Shown: positions 1 to 9,048 of the stretch, piece after piece
Position numbering within the stretch: position 1 is the first letter of the stretch
Layout: each line of letters starts with the position of its first letter
Assembly: GCA_022496205.1 (NCBI GenBank)
Contig: WTXD01000274.1
Span: 1 to 13,900 of the forward strand
Length of the DNA: 13,900 bases
DNA from: Gloeopeniophorella convolvens
Taxonomy: Eukaryota; Basidiomycota; Agaricomycetes; Russulales
Reading direction: 5' to 3'
Translations under genes and position numbers: made by a program
The notes under the pieces: generated by a model
Databases searched by the model: none
What the model saw: the letters and a program-made list of their open reading frames with translations, nothing else
What the model was told of the DNA's origin: nothing

Positions 1-1198
1 CGGCTGACGTATTCTTTTGGTTCGCACACGGATTCGGCAACGTTCCGCGCTTGAACAACCCGTACATCTCAGACATCGACACACCCTCATTGCTGCTCTC
101 ATCTCGTTCGTCGTCCAATCGTTCTTCTCGTACCGCATCTGGATTCTCGAGAACTCTTTGTGGTGGCTTATTATCGCCATTGAAGGGGTGCGTTGGACGG
201 AGAATGACATATCTTTTTGCGTTTTGACATAGCTATACAGATCTCCGTTACGCAGGCTATTGGAGGTATGGTCGGCGGAATCAAGGTTCTCAGCTTCACT
301 GCGTGATCTGCCTTGGAAAGGATGCTTACGACAACCACAGGGACATCTGGCCGGGAATTTCTCAGAGCCCACCGCTTCAATGTGTATGTCAACGTGCGTT
401 TGTAATTGGGTCCGGAATAAGTGGGTCGTGAGCTGATTTGATCCAATCAGATGTGGCTTATCGGAGACGCCGTTGCGGATGTTCTCATTGCGGTTTCGTG
501 ACCTACCTGGTATGTTGCCATCGGAAAGCGATGGCGCCCGTGCAATGACCATATCTTGGCAGCTCCTACGATCGCGAAAGCGGGAGTACATTTCTCGTCG
601 GACAACAGTGGCGAAGCTGATTCGACTTACTATCGAGACCAACATAGTCTCTGGTGAGTATGAAGCTCTGGTGTGGCCGGCGCCAGTCTAATAATATATC
701 TTCAGCGACTGTCGCGGTTGTTGCTCTCATCATGTTCATGGGCTGGCCGAATAACAACTACTTTATCTGCCCAACCGCGGTGCTAGGGAAAATGTGAGCT
801 CAATACTTTTCGTCTATCGATGTCCGTGTGAGTAACCGCCCTGTGCAAGCTATTCAAATACACTGCTCGTTACGCTCAACAACCGCATCACTCTCCGTCA
901 CGGCATCCACCTCCGCAACCCAGGAAGCAGCCATGACACCCGCGTCAATGTGGCGGTCCAACGTTCAATAGATCAATTCGAAGTGCTGCCGAAGACCGGA
1001 ACGGCCACTCAAGTGGCTCCTAGAGACACGCGGCGGTACGAGCTGACGCATGAAGTTGGATCAACAGCCACTACGTTTGGACCGCCAGTGCACTCGGCAC
1101 AACTACATTACATCGAAGTGATAGACTCACCCGGTGGAATAGAGGAGAGTGCAGAGGGCGCTGAGAGTCACGGGAGCGGAGAGTCACGAGACTTGTAA
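1..1198 (+). pseudogene. DUF6534-type multi-pass membrane protein, 5'-truncated by the window edge and disrupted
   Basis: This is the C-terminal part of a fungal membrane protein of the DUF6534 type; the function of the family is unknown. Family-like segments appear in order: FFWFAHGFGN and NPYISDIDTP (about 12-86), a membrane helix containing VVQSFFSYRIW (about 110-150), WLIGDAVADVLIA (454-492), KLIRLTIETNIVS (about 615-652), then a last helix ending in the GK(I)YSNTLLVTLNNR signature across a splice junction, and a hydrophilic tail ending at TAA 1196-1198. Introns that fit GT..AG and phase are 188-240, 654-705 and 794-849; one ending at 450 is probable. Lesions: the frame changes near 87-89 (one base missing) between DIDTP and the next helix; TGA 304-306 lies in frame; and no AG acceptor is seen before AMTISW (542), where the frame requires a junction after 492. 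I infer a pseudogene, though assembly error is possible at any one site. The start lies outside the window. Confidence 0.6.
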
Positions 1199-1233
1199 CG
1201 TAGAGACGCACGCAATGTACGGGAAAACCCCGA

Positions 1234-1530
1234 CACTGGGCCGATGCCAAACTCTTTGTCGGGAAAGAGCGTGGAAATGGTGAGAAAAGAGGATAACTAT
1301 ATCCAGGCTCTTACGGCGTAAAGTAACCTAAATAGAGTTTAACTTCTTCCCTGAATTTCAGGGTAATCTGCGTGAATAGTTTAACTTTTGAGCCAAACAC
1401 CGAGAAAACTCTGAGTAGAGTTGAATTATTTTCACACATATTTGAAATACAAGAGTGTGGATATAGTTATCCTCTTTTTCTGACTATTTCCACGCTCTTT
1501 CCCAACAAAGAGGTTGGCATCGGCCCAGTG
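1234..1530. mobile_element. CACTG-type MITE 1 (297 bp, about 72-bp terminal inverted repeats, TSD CGA)
   Basis: The left arm, 1234-1305, matches the reverse complement of the right arm, 1458-1530, over about 72 bp with four mismatches and one 1-bp gap. The ends read CACTGGGCCGATGCC and GGCATCGGCCCAGTG. The element is flanked by CGA at 1231-1233 and CGA at 1531-1533, a 3-bp target duplication. CACT(A/G) termini with a 3-bp duplication are the hallmark of the CACTA (EnSpm/CMC) DNA transposon superfamily, so I infer a non-autonomous derivative. The 150-bp interior is AT-rich, codes for nothing, and carries GTTTAACTT motifs at about 1338-1346 and 1379-1387. It sits just after the stop codon of the DUF6534-type gene. 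Confidence 0.85.
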
Positions 1531-1534
1531 CGAG

Positions 1535-2014
1535 CACTGCGTGCATAGCAGACTTATTCTCACGAAAAAAGGCTTCGAAAAGCTGGATATTTGTTTAACT
1601 TACTTGTTATTATTTAATCTCGAAAAACGAGGATTAGTGAAGTTAACATTCTCTACACGCTTTTTGATAAGGGGTAAAGTCTGTGCCTGAAGTTAAAGTT
1701 TTCTACCAGATTCCTGAGCCATAAACATCCGGTAAGACATTTCTCGGAAATCTAAACGAAACACTCATTCTGGGTGTCAAAGCGTGAAGAATATGGGTGA
1801 TTGTTTGACTTTATTGCCAACTATGTTTGCATGGGGAAGTCGTGAGAGAAGGTTAACTTTATTAGGAAACTTTCTTCCCCTTTAAGAGTGCTTAGAGAGT
1901 CATTAAGTTTCTGATAACCACTTTTCCGGACGACAAAAAGCGAAAACAAGTTTAACATATATCTCGCTTATTCAAGCCTTTTTCCTTCAGGATAAGTCTG
2001 CTGTGCACGCAGTG
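1535..2014. mobile_element. CACTG-type MITE 2 (480 bp, about 70-bp terminal inverted repeats, TSD GAG)
   Basis: The left arm, 1535-1606, pairs with the reverse complement of 1943-2014 at roughly 80 percent identity. The outermost 23 bases (CACTGCGTGCA then AGCAGACTTAT) differ at one position only. The element is flanked by GAG at 1532-1534 and GAG at 2015-2017, a 3-bp target duplication. The CACTG..CAGTG ends and 3-bp duplication again suggest a non-autonomous CACTA-like element. It belongs to a different family from its neighbour at 1234-1530, because the arms differ after the first five bases. The interior is AT-rich and non-coding, with several GTTTAACTT-like motifs in both orientations (about 1593, 1641, 1691, 1803, 1851 and 1949). 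Confidence 0.82.
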
Positions 2015-3166
2015 GAGACTTCCCCTCCTCGCTCGTCGCCGCCGGCAGCTGCGCTGCCTCCACCGGGTCGTCTGAGTCTAGCCCAGTCCCCACGCCATCC
2101 CCTGCGCTCAAGATGCCCTCGGGACACTCCTAGTGCCACGGGTGCCATTCACCTCATCCGTTTCCGAGCTCCTACTAAAACACAAGGGACCGCGTACGCT
2201 ATGCCGGAGGTATATCCGCCTGCGGCACGGCATCCGACCTTTCTCCTGCTCCTGGCTTGCCAGAATCCGTAAGAAAATATATGATTTAAACTACCATTTG
2301 TATCATTCAGACGCGACGCGGCTTTTCTTCGTACTGAAATTGCACGTACCGGTACATTCGTCTGCTTCGAATCGCGGTCACGGATCAGATTGGAATGATT
2401 TGGATCCACTTGTCGATGGCTCCGAGGTCCTTCGAGATAACGTGACGCACTGGCAGTTTGCTGCCAGCAGTCCGATGCTTGTGATCCAGCTGCGTGACCA
2501 TGGGAGGCGGAGCGGCTCAAGCTTCGGTCCTCGGACAGCTCGGACTCGGACACTGGGCCTGAGGCGATTGGCCAGATCCGGAGGCCTTCAACATTCATTT
2601 TCATGCTGGCACAGCACAGTGTACGCTTGTCACACGGGACTGGGGATCTCACAGAATGTAGTCGTCTCCTGTACGACTGTGACAGGTGGTTTACTCAGTC
2701 CATTCGGCCCGGAACGCGCGTGAGTCACTGATACGGGTAATCTGTCCAGCCGTTGCAGAGCGATCACTCCTTATCCATACCACGAACGACTGTCTTCTGG
2801 GATGGATAAGGTCAGCAACGGAGACTAGATCACTCCGCTCCCAGAACGAGCACAGATTCGAAAGTAGATCATCCGATCACCGTCTCACCATTTGATATCA
2901 TCAACTAGATACCCCGAAGGGGGTCAAAGCCATGGTGTTCCGCTCTGTGAGCGTCTGGAACCGAGACGACTGGGCATTGTGGTCTCGAGCTCGTAAGATT
3001 TGGCTGTTGCCATGGCAGCTGCTTCCTTCGGGTCACTTGCTCGGCTTAAGTATGCACGAAGAATTTGAAACAAACATCACAAGATACTTCATTGGCACAG
3101 TGCGTTCAATCCTCGTATCTGGTGGATCAGCAGCTGATCGAGTCCTCAACCCAGGCAGCGCCGTCC
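2015..3166 (+). other. Stretch without a firm gene; possible unrecognised gene remnant on + strand at about 2200-2811
   Basis: No family is recognised here. Weak signs of a spliced gene are two intron-like segments: 2269-2310 (GTAAG...ATTCAG, 42 bp, just after CAGAATCC) and about 2721-2759 (GTGAGT...TTGCAG). Between them, + strand frames are open at 2311-2494 and, in another frame, at 2498-2720 (segment containing SSDSSDSDTGPE and LLYDCDRWFTQ). After the second intron the frame would end at TAA 2808-2810. The middle needs an unexplained frame change, and an opposite-strand frame is also open at 2149-2652, so coding is unproven. Also present are an inverted repeat (2769-2778 CCTTATCCAT with 2802-2811) and a direct repeat GATCACTCC (2762 and 2829). 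Nothing is seen in 2840-3166. Confidence 0.25.
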
Positions 3167-4496
3167 ATGGGATCACGCACTCTGCCTCCTGAAATCTGGC
3201 TTCACATTCTCCAAATCGCCACGGACACTCCAGGTGCATTCGATGCCGACGTCCCCGAATTCTTCTCCCATCCCGCCGCAGAGCTTGCCCATGTCGACAA
3301 TACTTCGGAGCTCACGATGCTTCGCGCGTCACTCGCCATCCGCCGCGTCCTCGTGCGCGTCTGCCACATGTGGAACGCTCTCGCAACACCGCTTCTTTAC
3401 CGTGACCTCTGGATCGGCTGTCAACATGCGCTCCTCTTGCTAGGGGACACACTCGAACAAAGACCCGAGCTCGGCGTGCATGCGCGTCGGTTGGACGTCG
3501 CGATACATGGCAAGGCCCATGTTCGGTACCCTCCGTCCGCTCAGGAGCGGATGCTCGGTCGGATCCTCACACACACGCCGCGCCTGGAGGTCTTCGTCGC
3601 CAGCATCTCTGCACAGCCCAGATGGCTGGACCTTTCTAGTTGGAAGTCAACGGAGATCTTTGAAGCCCTCGGTGACGTATGTGGGGCGTCGTTGCGTCGA
3701 CTCTGTTGGATTGGTGCACCCATCAATGCAGATGCGTATCGGTACGACAAGGTACTCCGTGCAGAGGTCGTCTCCCTGCTGCAGCATACACCGAATCTGC
3801 GCACGCTCATTGGACTCGTCGTTCCGATAGACCCTGACTCTTCCTTAGCTCTCCCGGAACTCACCTTCGGCCACTTCGAGGTGCACCCACTCGTTGCGAC
3901 GCGGCCCATGCGGTCCCCTTGCTTGCTTCCCAAGCCTAAGACATGCCCACTTCCCATGTTTTGATCATTTGGATCTCGAGCAAAAACCCGTGAAGAGTGC
4001 AATCATCTCTTCACCTCTATTCACGACAGCATATCTGGCCGACCCCATGATCCTCTTTGCCCTCACGGGCACTCCTATAATCAAATTACACCTATCCTCA
4101 TTGGAATGGGGTGATTACGAGGATGCATACCCACCACATCTCCTCCCCGCCACAATCGTGTACCTTGGGATCAACACAAGGGCACCGCGCACCGACCGTG
4201 GTTTTCACCTCGCGGCATTTGTCAAATGGCTGCACGCATGCAAAGACGCGGCGCCGAGCTTGAGCGTTGTCCGCTTGTCGAACGACATGGGCTCTGCATC
4301 CCTGGCGAAGCACCCCGAATGGATCGGAGACGGGATTGTGCGGCTTGCTGAGCGGGGCGTCCGCATAGAAAATGCCGAGGGTAGCGTACTTCAGCCACAG
4401 TCGCCTATCCTCCGCCCGGATCGACCCGCGGAGTGGGACTTTGACGATGACGGCTCGTTGGGTCAGGATATAGTCTCATTGTACGAATTATTATGA
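3167..4496 (+). pseudogene. F-box protein, single 1-bp frameshift near 3881
   Basis: F-box proteins bind Skp1 in SCF ubiquitin ligases through an N-terminal F-box and recruit substrates through the rest; basidiomycetes have large diversified families of them. ATG 3167 is the first in-frame ATG before the F-box, and LPPEIWLHILQ follows within ten residues. The second half of the box follows a 40-residue insert: VLVRVCHMWNALATPLLYRDLWI (about 3346-3414; key residues VC..W....TPLLYR). The frame is open to about 3880 (238 codons), then is lost into a stop at 3962-3964. From 3882 the next frame continues with THSLRRGPCGPLACFPSLRH, PCFDHLDLEQ and SLEWGDYEDAYPPHLLP, and ends at TGA 4494-4496. Both halves read as leucine-rich F-box tail, giving about 440 residues in total. 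No GT..AG intron I could find reconciles the frames; dropping one base near 3881 does. So this is either a recent pseudogene or one sequence error. The target is unknown. Confidence 0.7.
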
Positions 4497-4553
4497 AGCA
4501 CCAGTTGCAGATGTACTACATAGTCCATGGTATGCAGACGCGAGACCTGGTTT

Positions 4554-4726
4554 GTTTCGAGTGTGCAATGCCGCTTCTTTACCGTGCGCTCTGGATCGGC
4601 AAAGGTTTGATACGCCGTCCCGTGGCAGGTTTCCCCTTTCCGAAACGTAGCCATGTGTTAGACAACCACGGACAGCGAGGTGTACTCGGGGAGTCCATGA
4701 GCGTGCACCACTGCGAGCGCGCTTAA
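4554..4726 (+). pseudogene. Fragment of a second F-box gene (duplicated PLLYR.LWIG segment)
   Basis: Positions 4571-4600 repeat positions 3389-3418 of the upstream F-box gene at 28 of 30 bases (CCGCTTCTTTACCGTG, two changes, CTCTGGATCGGC). Translated, this gives PLLYRALWIG against PLLYRDLWIG. Similarity stops on both sides: neither the VC..W motif before it nor the GDTLEQRPELG segment after it is found. An open frame runs through to TAA 4724-4726, but it shows no other family feature. I read this as a relic of a tandem or dispersed F-box copy, not a gene. Confidence 0.45.
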
Positions 4727-5139
4727 GGCATGCGGCCGCTCCCACTAGCCTTAGTAAATATACTGGCTTCGTTAGATCCAAAGTCACATGTGTGCGATAC
4801 CCAGCGGCCCAACAAGGGTACTTACGCCACAGTCGTCCGGCGGAGCGCCACCGACCACTCGTCATGCGTACTGCGACTCCCCTTAGTTTCCCTCTCTCCC
4901 TGCCTGGTCATTCCGTCGCATTCTCGTCGATTCTCTGGGTCTGACATGGCCGGGAATCGGTAGGGCGACGCAACGGTTCCGATCGAATATGGCGATGAAA
5001 CCGACATGCAGTGAAACTACGTAAAGCTTGAGAGCAGTATGTGGCCCTGCGCTTGGTAGAGGTGTCTGGTAACCTTTTGCGCGGCTGCGCCATCATGCAT
5101 CGCTACCCGCACTAACACCCTTCCACCATTCTCTACAGC
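4601..5139. other. Intergenic stretch, no gene seen
   Basis: This lies between the F-box genes and the 3' end of the O-methyltransferase gene on the other strand. Only short overlapping frames occur on both strands, with no recognisable domain, intron pattern or repeat. It may hold the 3' end region of the convergent O-methyltransferase gene. Confidence 0.3.
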
Positions 5140-7096
5140 CTAAGTCACAGGTCCCTCACTGATACAGCTGGCGGGGTTCCTACGGGATATGATCAAGATT
5201 GAGCGACATACTTTGAATGTCGCTCCATTCTGTATATAGCGCGCTACAAACATTCGCAACAAGCCGAAGAATTGACCAGATGGCCATCGTTCTACTACCC
5301 TAGGAGGAGCCGAAACCGCGTCATCCGGCCGTGATCCCTCGTCCTGGTGCGCTCTACATGGGGCGAAGATAAATGCAGTGACTGGGCCTGGCTTCGCCCC
5401 CTCTAGCTTCCATCCTGAGGCAGAACCCAACGCAACAAATTCTTCGAAGGTGCGCTCCTTCCCGTTCAGAATTGTGAGCATCTACATGGGGTCCGTGAGT
5501 GCCAAACCCGATGCTAGAGAGAAACGACCACACCTGCAGGTCTAGCATCGTGATAAATGCTCCAAGGCCAGCGCCGAGGTTACCGAGAAGTGGCGCTGGT
5601 GGCGCTGGTGGTCCTCCGGGAACAGAGCAAACATGGGGCATAACGCCGTCGAAGATCACCAGGCGCGTCGTCGGTGCTGCGGCTGCGCGGAGGTTCTTAA
5701 GAATCGTAGTGTTGGGTTCGTCAGCCCAATCGTGGACAATGAAGCGCATGAAGTAAATCGCAGCATCCTTCACCGACTGCGACTGAAAGAAGTCCTGAGC
5801 TAGAGTCGATAGTGAGTATACTGTAGAGATAGATCTCAAGCACACAGCTCCGAAATACCTTGCAGTGCCACGCGTCCGTTCTCCACTGCCTTCGGAGCGA
5901 CCTCTGCCCAGAACTGGTAGATGTTAGAGCGTGTGATAATGTAACGCTGAAGCCTTACAGTTTGTGCGTCTTTGACAACCGGAGGGAGATCTTGAACAAT
6001 GAATTTCAAATGCGGGAAGGCTTGATACAAGAACCACGTGACTTTGCCGACGCTACCACCAACATCCACCACGACGCTGCCGGGTGCCAGGGACTTCCAA
6101 TCGAATCCACCCGTGAAGACTGAAGGAGGGAAGCGATCAGCACCCCCCTTCATTGCGGCGGTGAAGCGGTGGTAGCGCCAGACATTGTCAGGTTCTTTGA
6201 ACCACTGCCAGATCGAACTCTTCTTTCCAGAAGCGAGATTCCATGGAGTATTCGTGCCCTTGGGTCGCTCTCTGACGTATTTAGTAAGGTGTGCTGCGCC
6301 TTTGAAGGATTCATCCGTGCTGATAGGTTATAAAATTGGATCAGATCGGATCAGGACAGAACGTGTGCAACAGGGCCCACGTACATATGTCCCACAAATG
6401 CGGCAGCAGGAGCATCTTCATATCTGGTTAGCTTACTAGTGTAGATCCGTGGTAAGACAGATGCCTGAGAGAAAAGACACTTGGAGGCGCGTATACCTAC
6501 TTTTTTTTAGTTCTCAATAGGCTTGGACTTGATAAGGAAAGAAGAAATGCGGTTGTTTGCGTAGACGTCGGGGAGATCTCTCTGAAACATGACGGCTTGC
6601 AAGGTATCGAGAACGCGGGCTGGATGGGAAGTGTGAGTCAAGCTCGTAAAGACGAACCCTTTGCATAGACATGTACCCAACGTCGCAGTCAACCCCCGTT
6701 TTCGTGCTGATGGCTTTGACGTGAAGGCCCTGCGATTCCGATAGCCAAGTCAGTACCTGACCTCGCGAGGCTGACCGTCCGGTATTCACCTGAGCACCCC
6801 CTTCCTTGATGGCATCTGCAACGTCGGCCTCGTCGATGAGCCCCAAGGCCGCGGACAGGTGCATTGCAGGAGCGTAGTCCTGGATTGTGTCTAGTGGAGT
6901 CCTCACGTTGCAATAATTGAAATGCAGCCGCGACAATGAGCGAGTCGTGGCGGCAAGTTCAGGATCATTGTCAAGGGGTCCGGACTTGTAAGATCATCCA
7001 GGGAGGGGAACGAAGCACCTTTCTGAGCGTAGGATTCCTGGAGGGTTTGCACGTTTGTGTAAGAATACCAACGAGCGCATTAAGATCGCCCGACAT
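5140..7096 (-). pseudogene. Plant-type (COMT-like) SAM-dependent O-methyltransferase, eight exons, 5' half frameshifted
   Basis: Enzymes of this family transfer a methyl group from S-adenosylmethionine to hydroxyl groups of small phenolics or secondary metabolites. ATG is at 7094-7096 (MSGDLNALVGIL). Introns by GT..AG and phase are 6730-6789, 6620-6676, about 6424-6496, 6320-6384, 5914-5958, 5800-5858 and 5482-5533. The N-terminal dimerisation/winged-helix part contains PSLDDL, YAPAMHLSAALGLIDEA, GLHVKAIS, RYLASRHV and YANNRISSFL. The catalytic part contains FTAAMKGGADRFPPSVF, SAM motif VVVDVGGSVGKV (about 6042-6078), FIVQDLPPVV, AQDFFQSQ (across a junction), and FIVHDWAD with the expected general-base His at 5732-5734. 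It closes with MLTILNGKERTFEEFVALGSASGW. From 6423 down to about 5380 the frame is clean. Upstream it breaks near 7060, 6974, 6939, 6907, 6570-6584 and 6509. The last ~75 codons (to the stop at 5140) exceed the usual end, suggesting a lost stop near 5360. The substrate is unknown. Confidence 0.75.
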
Positions 7097-7720
7097 CGTG
7101 GCGACGGTGCTGACGTTGGGATGGACTACACTTCATGCTTTATATGTTCCGGCAGTCATACAGAAGTCGACCGTCGTAAGCGCCGGGAACATGGAACCCT
7201 CTGGCCAGATGCTAGGAAAGATGCCCGATGAACATTGACTGCCATAGCGGGGCAGGCGGGAGAACCCCAGAATGCCCCATCAGAGCTAGCCATTGGGGGA
7301 TCTCTCGGGATGACTTTTCACACGCATCCAAGCTCCATGATCAACGAGTTGATCTGCAAGGTCGCAAGAGACGCACCTGTTCAGGCGAGTATTGAGGCGC
7401 TATTATGGTCGGTTGCGTTGTATTGTGACTGTATCCATAGACGCGATCCGAGACTGTCGTTTACGCGGACGATCTTGGGTGACTTGGAGCAAGCTTGCAG
7501 AGCGGCGCAGCCAGTCTCCGTAACAGACTGGCCGTGAAGACACTGGTCGTTCGGTCGTTCGGATGCACACCGAGCACAGTGGGCCGCCGGTGGTAACATT
7601 ATGTAAGCAGTGGTTGCGGAGCCGGTCGGCCGGGTCCAGCAGCGGCGGACGTGGCTGTTTGTAGCATAACATCAGCAAATGTACCATAGTTTATATGTAT
7701 ATATAATCGATTATCAACAC
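7097..7720. other. Upstream region of the O-methyltransferase gene, no gene supported
   Basis: This should hold the promoter of the minus-strand O-methyltransferase gene, but I see no clear TATA box within 150 bp of its ATG. An open frame on the + strand at 7235-7537 lacks an ATG at its 5' end, and its sequence (segment MINELICKVARDAPVQ) is not recognised; overlapping frames are open on the other strand at 7403-7687. From about 7680 the DNA turns AT-rich and codes for nothing. Confidence 0.3.
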
Positions 7721-7721
7721 T

Positions 7722-7739
7722 ATCATCATCATCATCATC
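7722..7739 (+). repeat. ATC trinucleotide microsatellite, six units
   Basis: Six perfect ATC units in an AT-rich non-coding stretch (about 7680-7975). No function is apparent. Confidence 0.9.
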
Positions 7740-7975
7740 AATATCAATTCACATCTAATTCCCCTGAGGTTTATCAATGCAAGTCTTGGGGTCTATGAAA
7801 CTCAACAATGTTGACGAGAACCACCACTCTTGATAGTATTGATCAACCTTGATGTAGTTTATAAATACTTATCAACTACAATCTTGCTAAGTATGCCAAA
7901 GATGAACCTAATGGACCTCCCAAACCGTGATCACACAAAGATATATGAAAATTGAACACATGTATTGAAGCACTA

Positions 7976-8870
7976 TACATCTGCAAGACTGGAGGAGGGG
8001 GGGTCGCTCGCTTGAGAGGCTCTGACAGCCTGACAGTGTTTGACAGCGTTGAGAGCTGTTGAGAGGCTTTGAGAGTCGCATATTGGCAACCAGTCGGCAA
8101 ACCCGATATGTAGCCGAGATCCGTGATATCGATGCACTGCTCCCAGCGACAGACTTGCGGAAACTGGATTCGATGCTCACGTCAACGTTCATGCTAAGTC
8201 ATGTTGCCCACGCTGCAGCGTCACCATGCTCACTCTCAGACTCCATCATCCACACAGAGTCACCCCGTCGACAGTCTCATTGTGCTCCCCACTGCCACCT
8301 GAAGTCGTGCTCCTTGTCGAGGACAAGTGCAGGCACCCACCCGACATTTGTGCTACCAATGCCCACCAACAACAAGCTGTTCTATGTGTTCCCCAGCGAC
8401 CACTGCACAAGCCGGGTACGTATGTGACCCATCGATCGCTGGTATACCCTCTCCGAATGCGTACAATGCGCCCTCTCGCTCGCAGTTGCCACTCACGGTG
8501 GAGCCTGGACTACATCGTTGTCACATCATTATGGATCCCCGTACTAGTACTAGCCCACCTGCACCAGCCCTAGACAGTCATACTGAAGAAATCCAATAAC
8601 ATTTACCATATAATGTGTGCAGACAGGTCTACAAAGCATATAGGACAATAGCAGCCCGAAGGCCCGCACCTCTCATCAATGTAGGCACGGATCTGTCGCC
8701 GGATGGTGTTAACGGGTATTTTAGCTGAGTCAGAGCCAGTCAAGCGACTCTCAAGAGCTCTCAAGCGACTCTCGGGGGCTGTCGTTGACAGGGGTAGGTT
8801 GTCAAAGCTCTCAAAGCTCTCAAGAGGTGTCAGTGACTGTCGGCGACAACCTCGAATCCTTCAGATGTAC
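7976..8870. mobile_element. Candidate non-autonomous DNA transposon with inverted subterminal TTGAGAG arrays
   Basis: The left side, about 8008-8087, carries repeated motifs CTTGAGAG, GACAG, TTTGACAG, GTTGAGAG, TTGAGAG and TTTGAGAGTCGC. The right side, about 8740-8846, carries the same motifs on the other strand: GACTCTCAAG, GCTCTCAAG, CGACTCTC, GTTGACAG, TTGTCAAAG, CTCTCAAAG and CTCTCAAGAGG. Outside these arrays TACATCTG(C)AAG at 7976-7987 is mirrored by CTTCAGATGTA at about 8860-8870. Inverted clusters of a short motif just inside the ends are typical of hAT- and CACTA-like transposons, where they bind transposase. No transposase is visible in the roughly 640-bp middle, which has short frames on both strands only. 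I could not fix the exact ends or a target duplication, so the limits are approximate and may extend outward. Confidence 0.5.
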
Positions 8871-9048
8871 TATGGCTCACATACATACTACTCTCCTGCA
8901 CGCATCTGCTAAGACTCTGCTCACGTGGTGTGCCCCCACGCTGGGTCAGCCAATCGGTGTGTGAGAGCACGTGCGCGGGGGAGGTGGCTGCATTTGTGTA
9001 GACTGCGGGGGATTGATTGGCTTGCGGGAGGGCGGGATGCGGGCACGG

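Noticed and set aside
1234..2014. CRISPR array or other prokaryotic repeat structure
   Set aside because: The repeats are inverted pairs at element ends, not regularly spaced direct repeats, and the surrounding genes have spliceosomal introns.
2149..2652. A 167-codon minus-strand open frame as a gene
   Set aside because: It has no recognisable domain, and + strand frames over the same bases have intron-like signals.
7235..7537. 100-codon + strand frame as a gene divergent from the O-methyltransferase
   Set aside because: It has no ATG at its 5' end, no family resemblance and no intron pattern, and is overlapped by open minus-strand frames.
8059..8599. + strand frames with several Cys/His residues as a zinc-finger protein
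   Set aside because: The Cys spacing does not fit a known finger, three frames overlap, and the stretch lies inside the candidate transposon.
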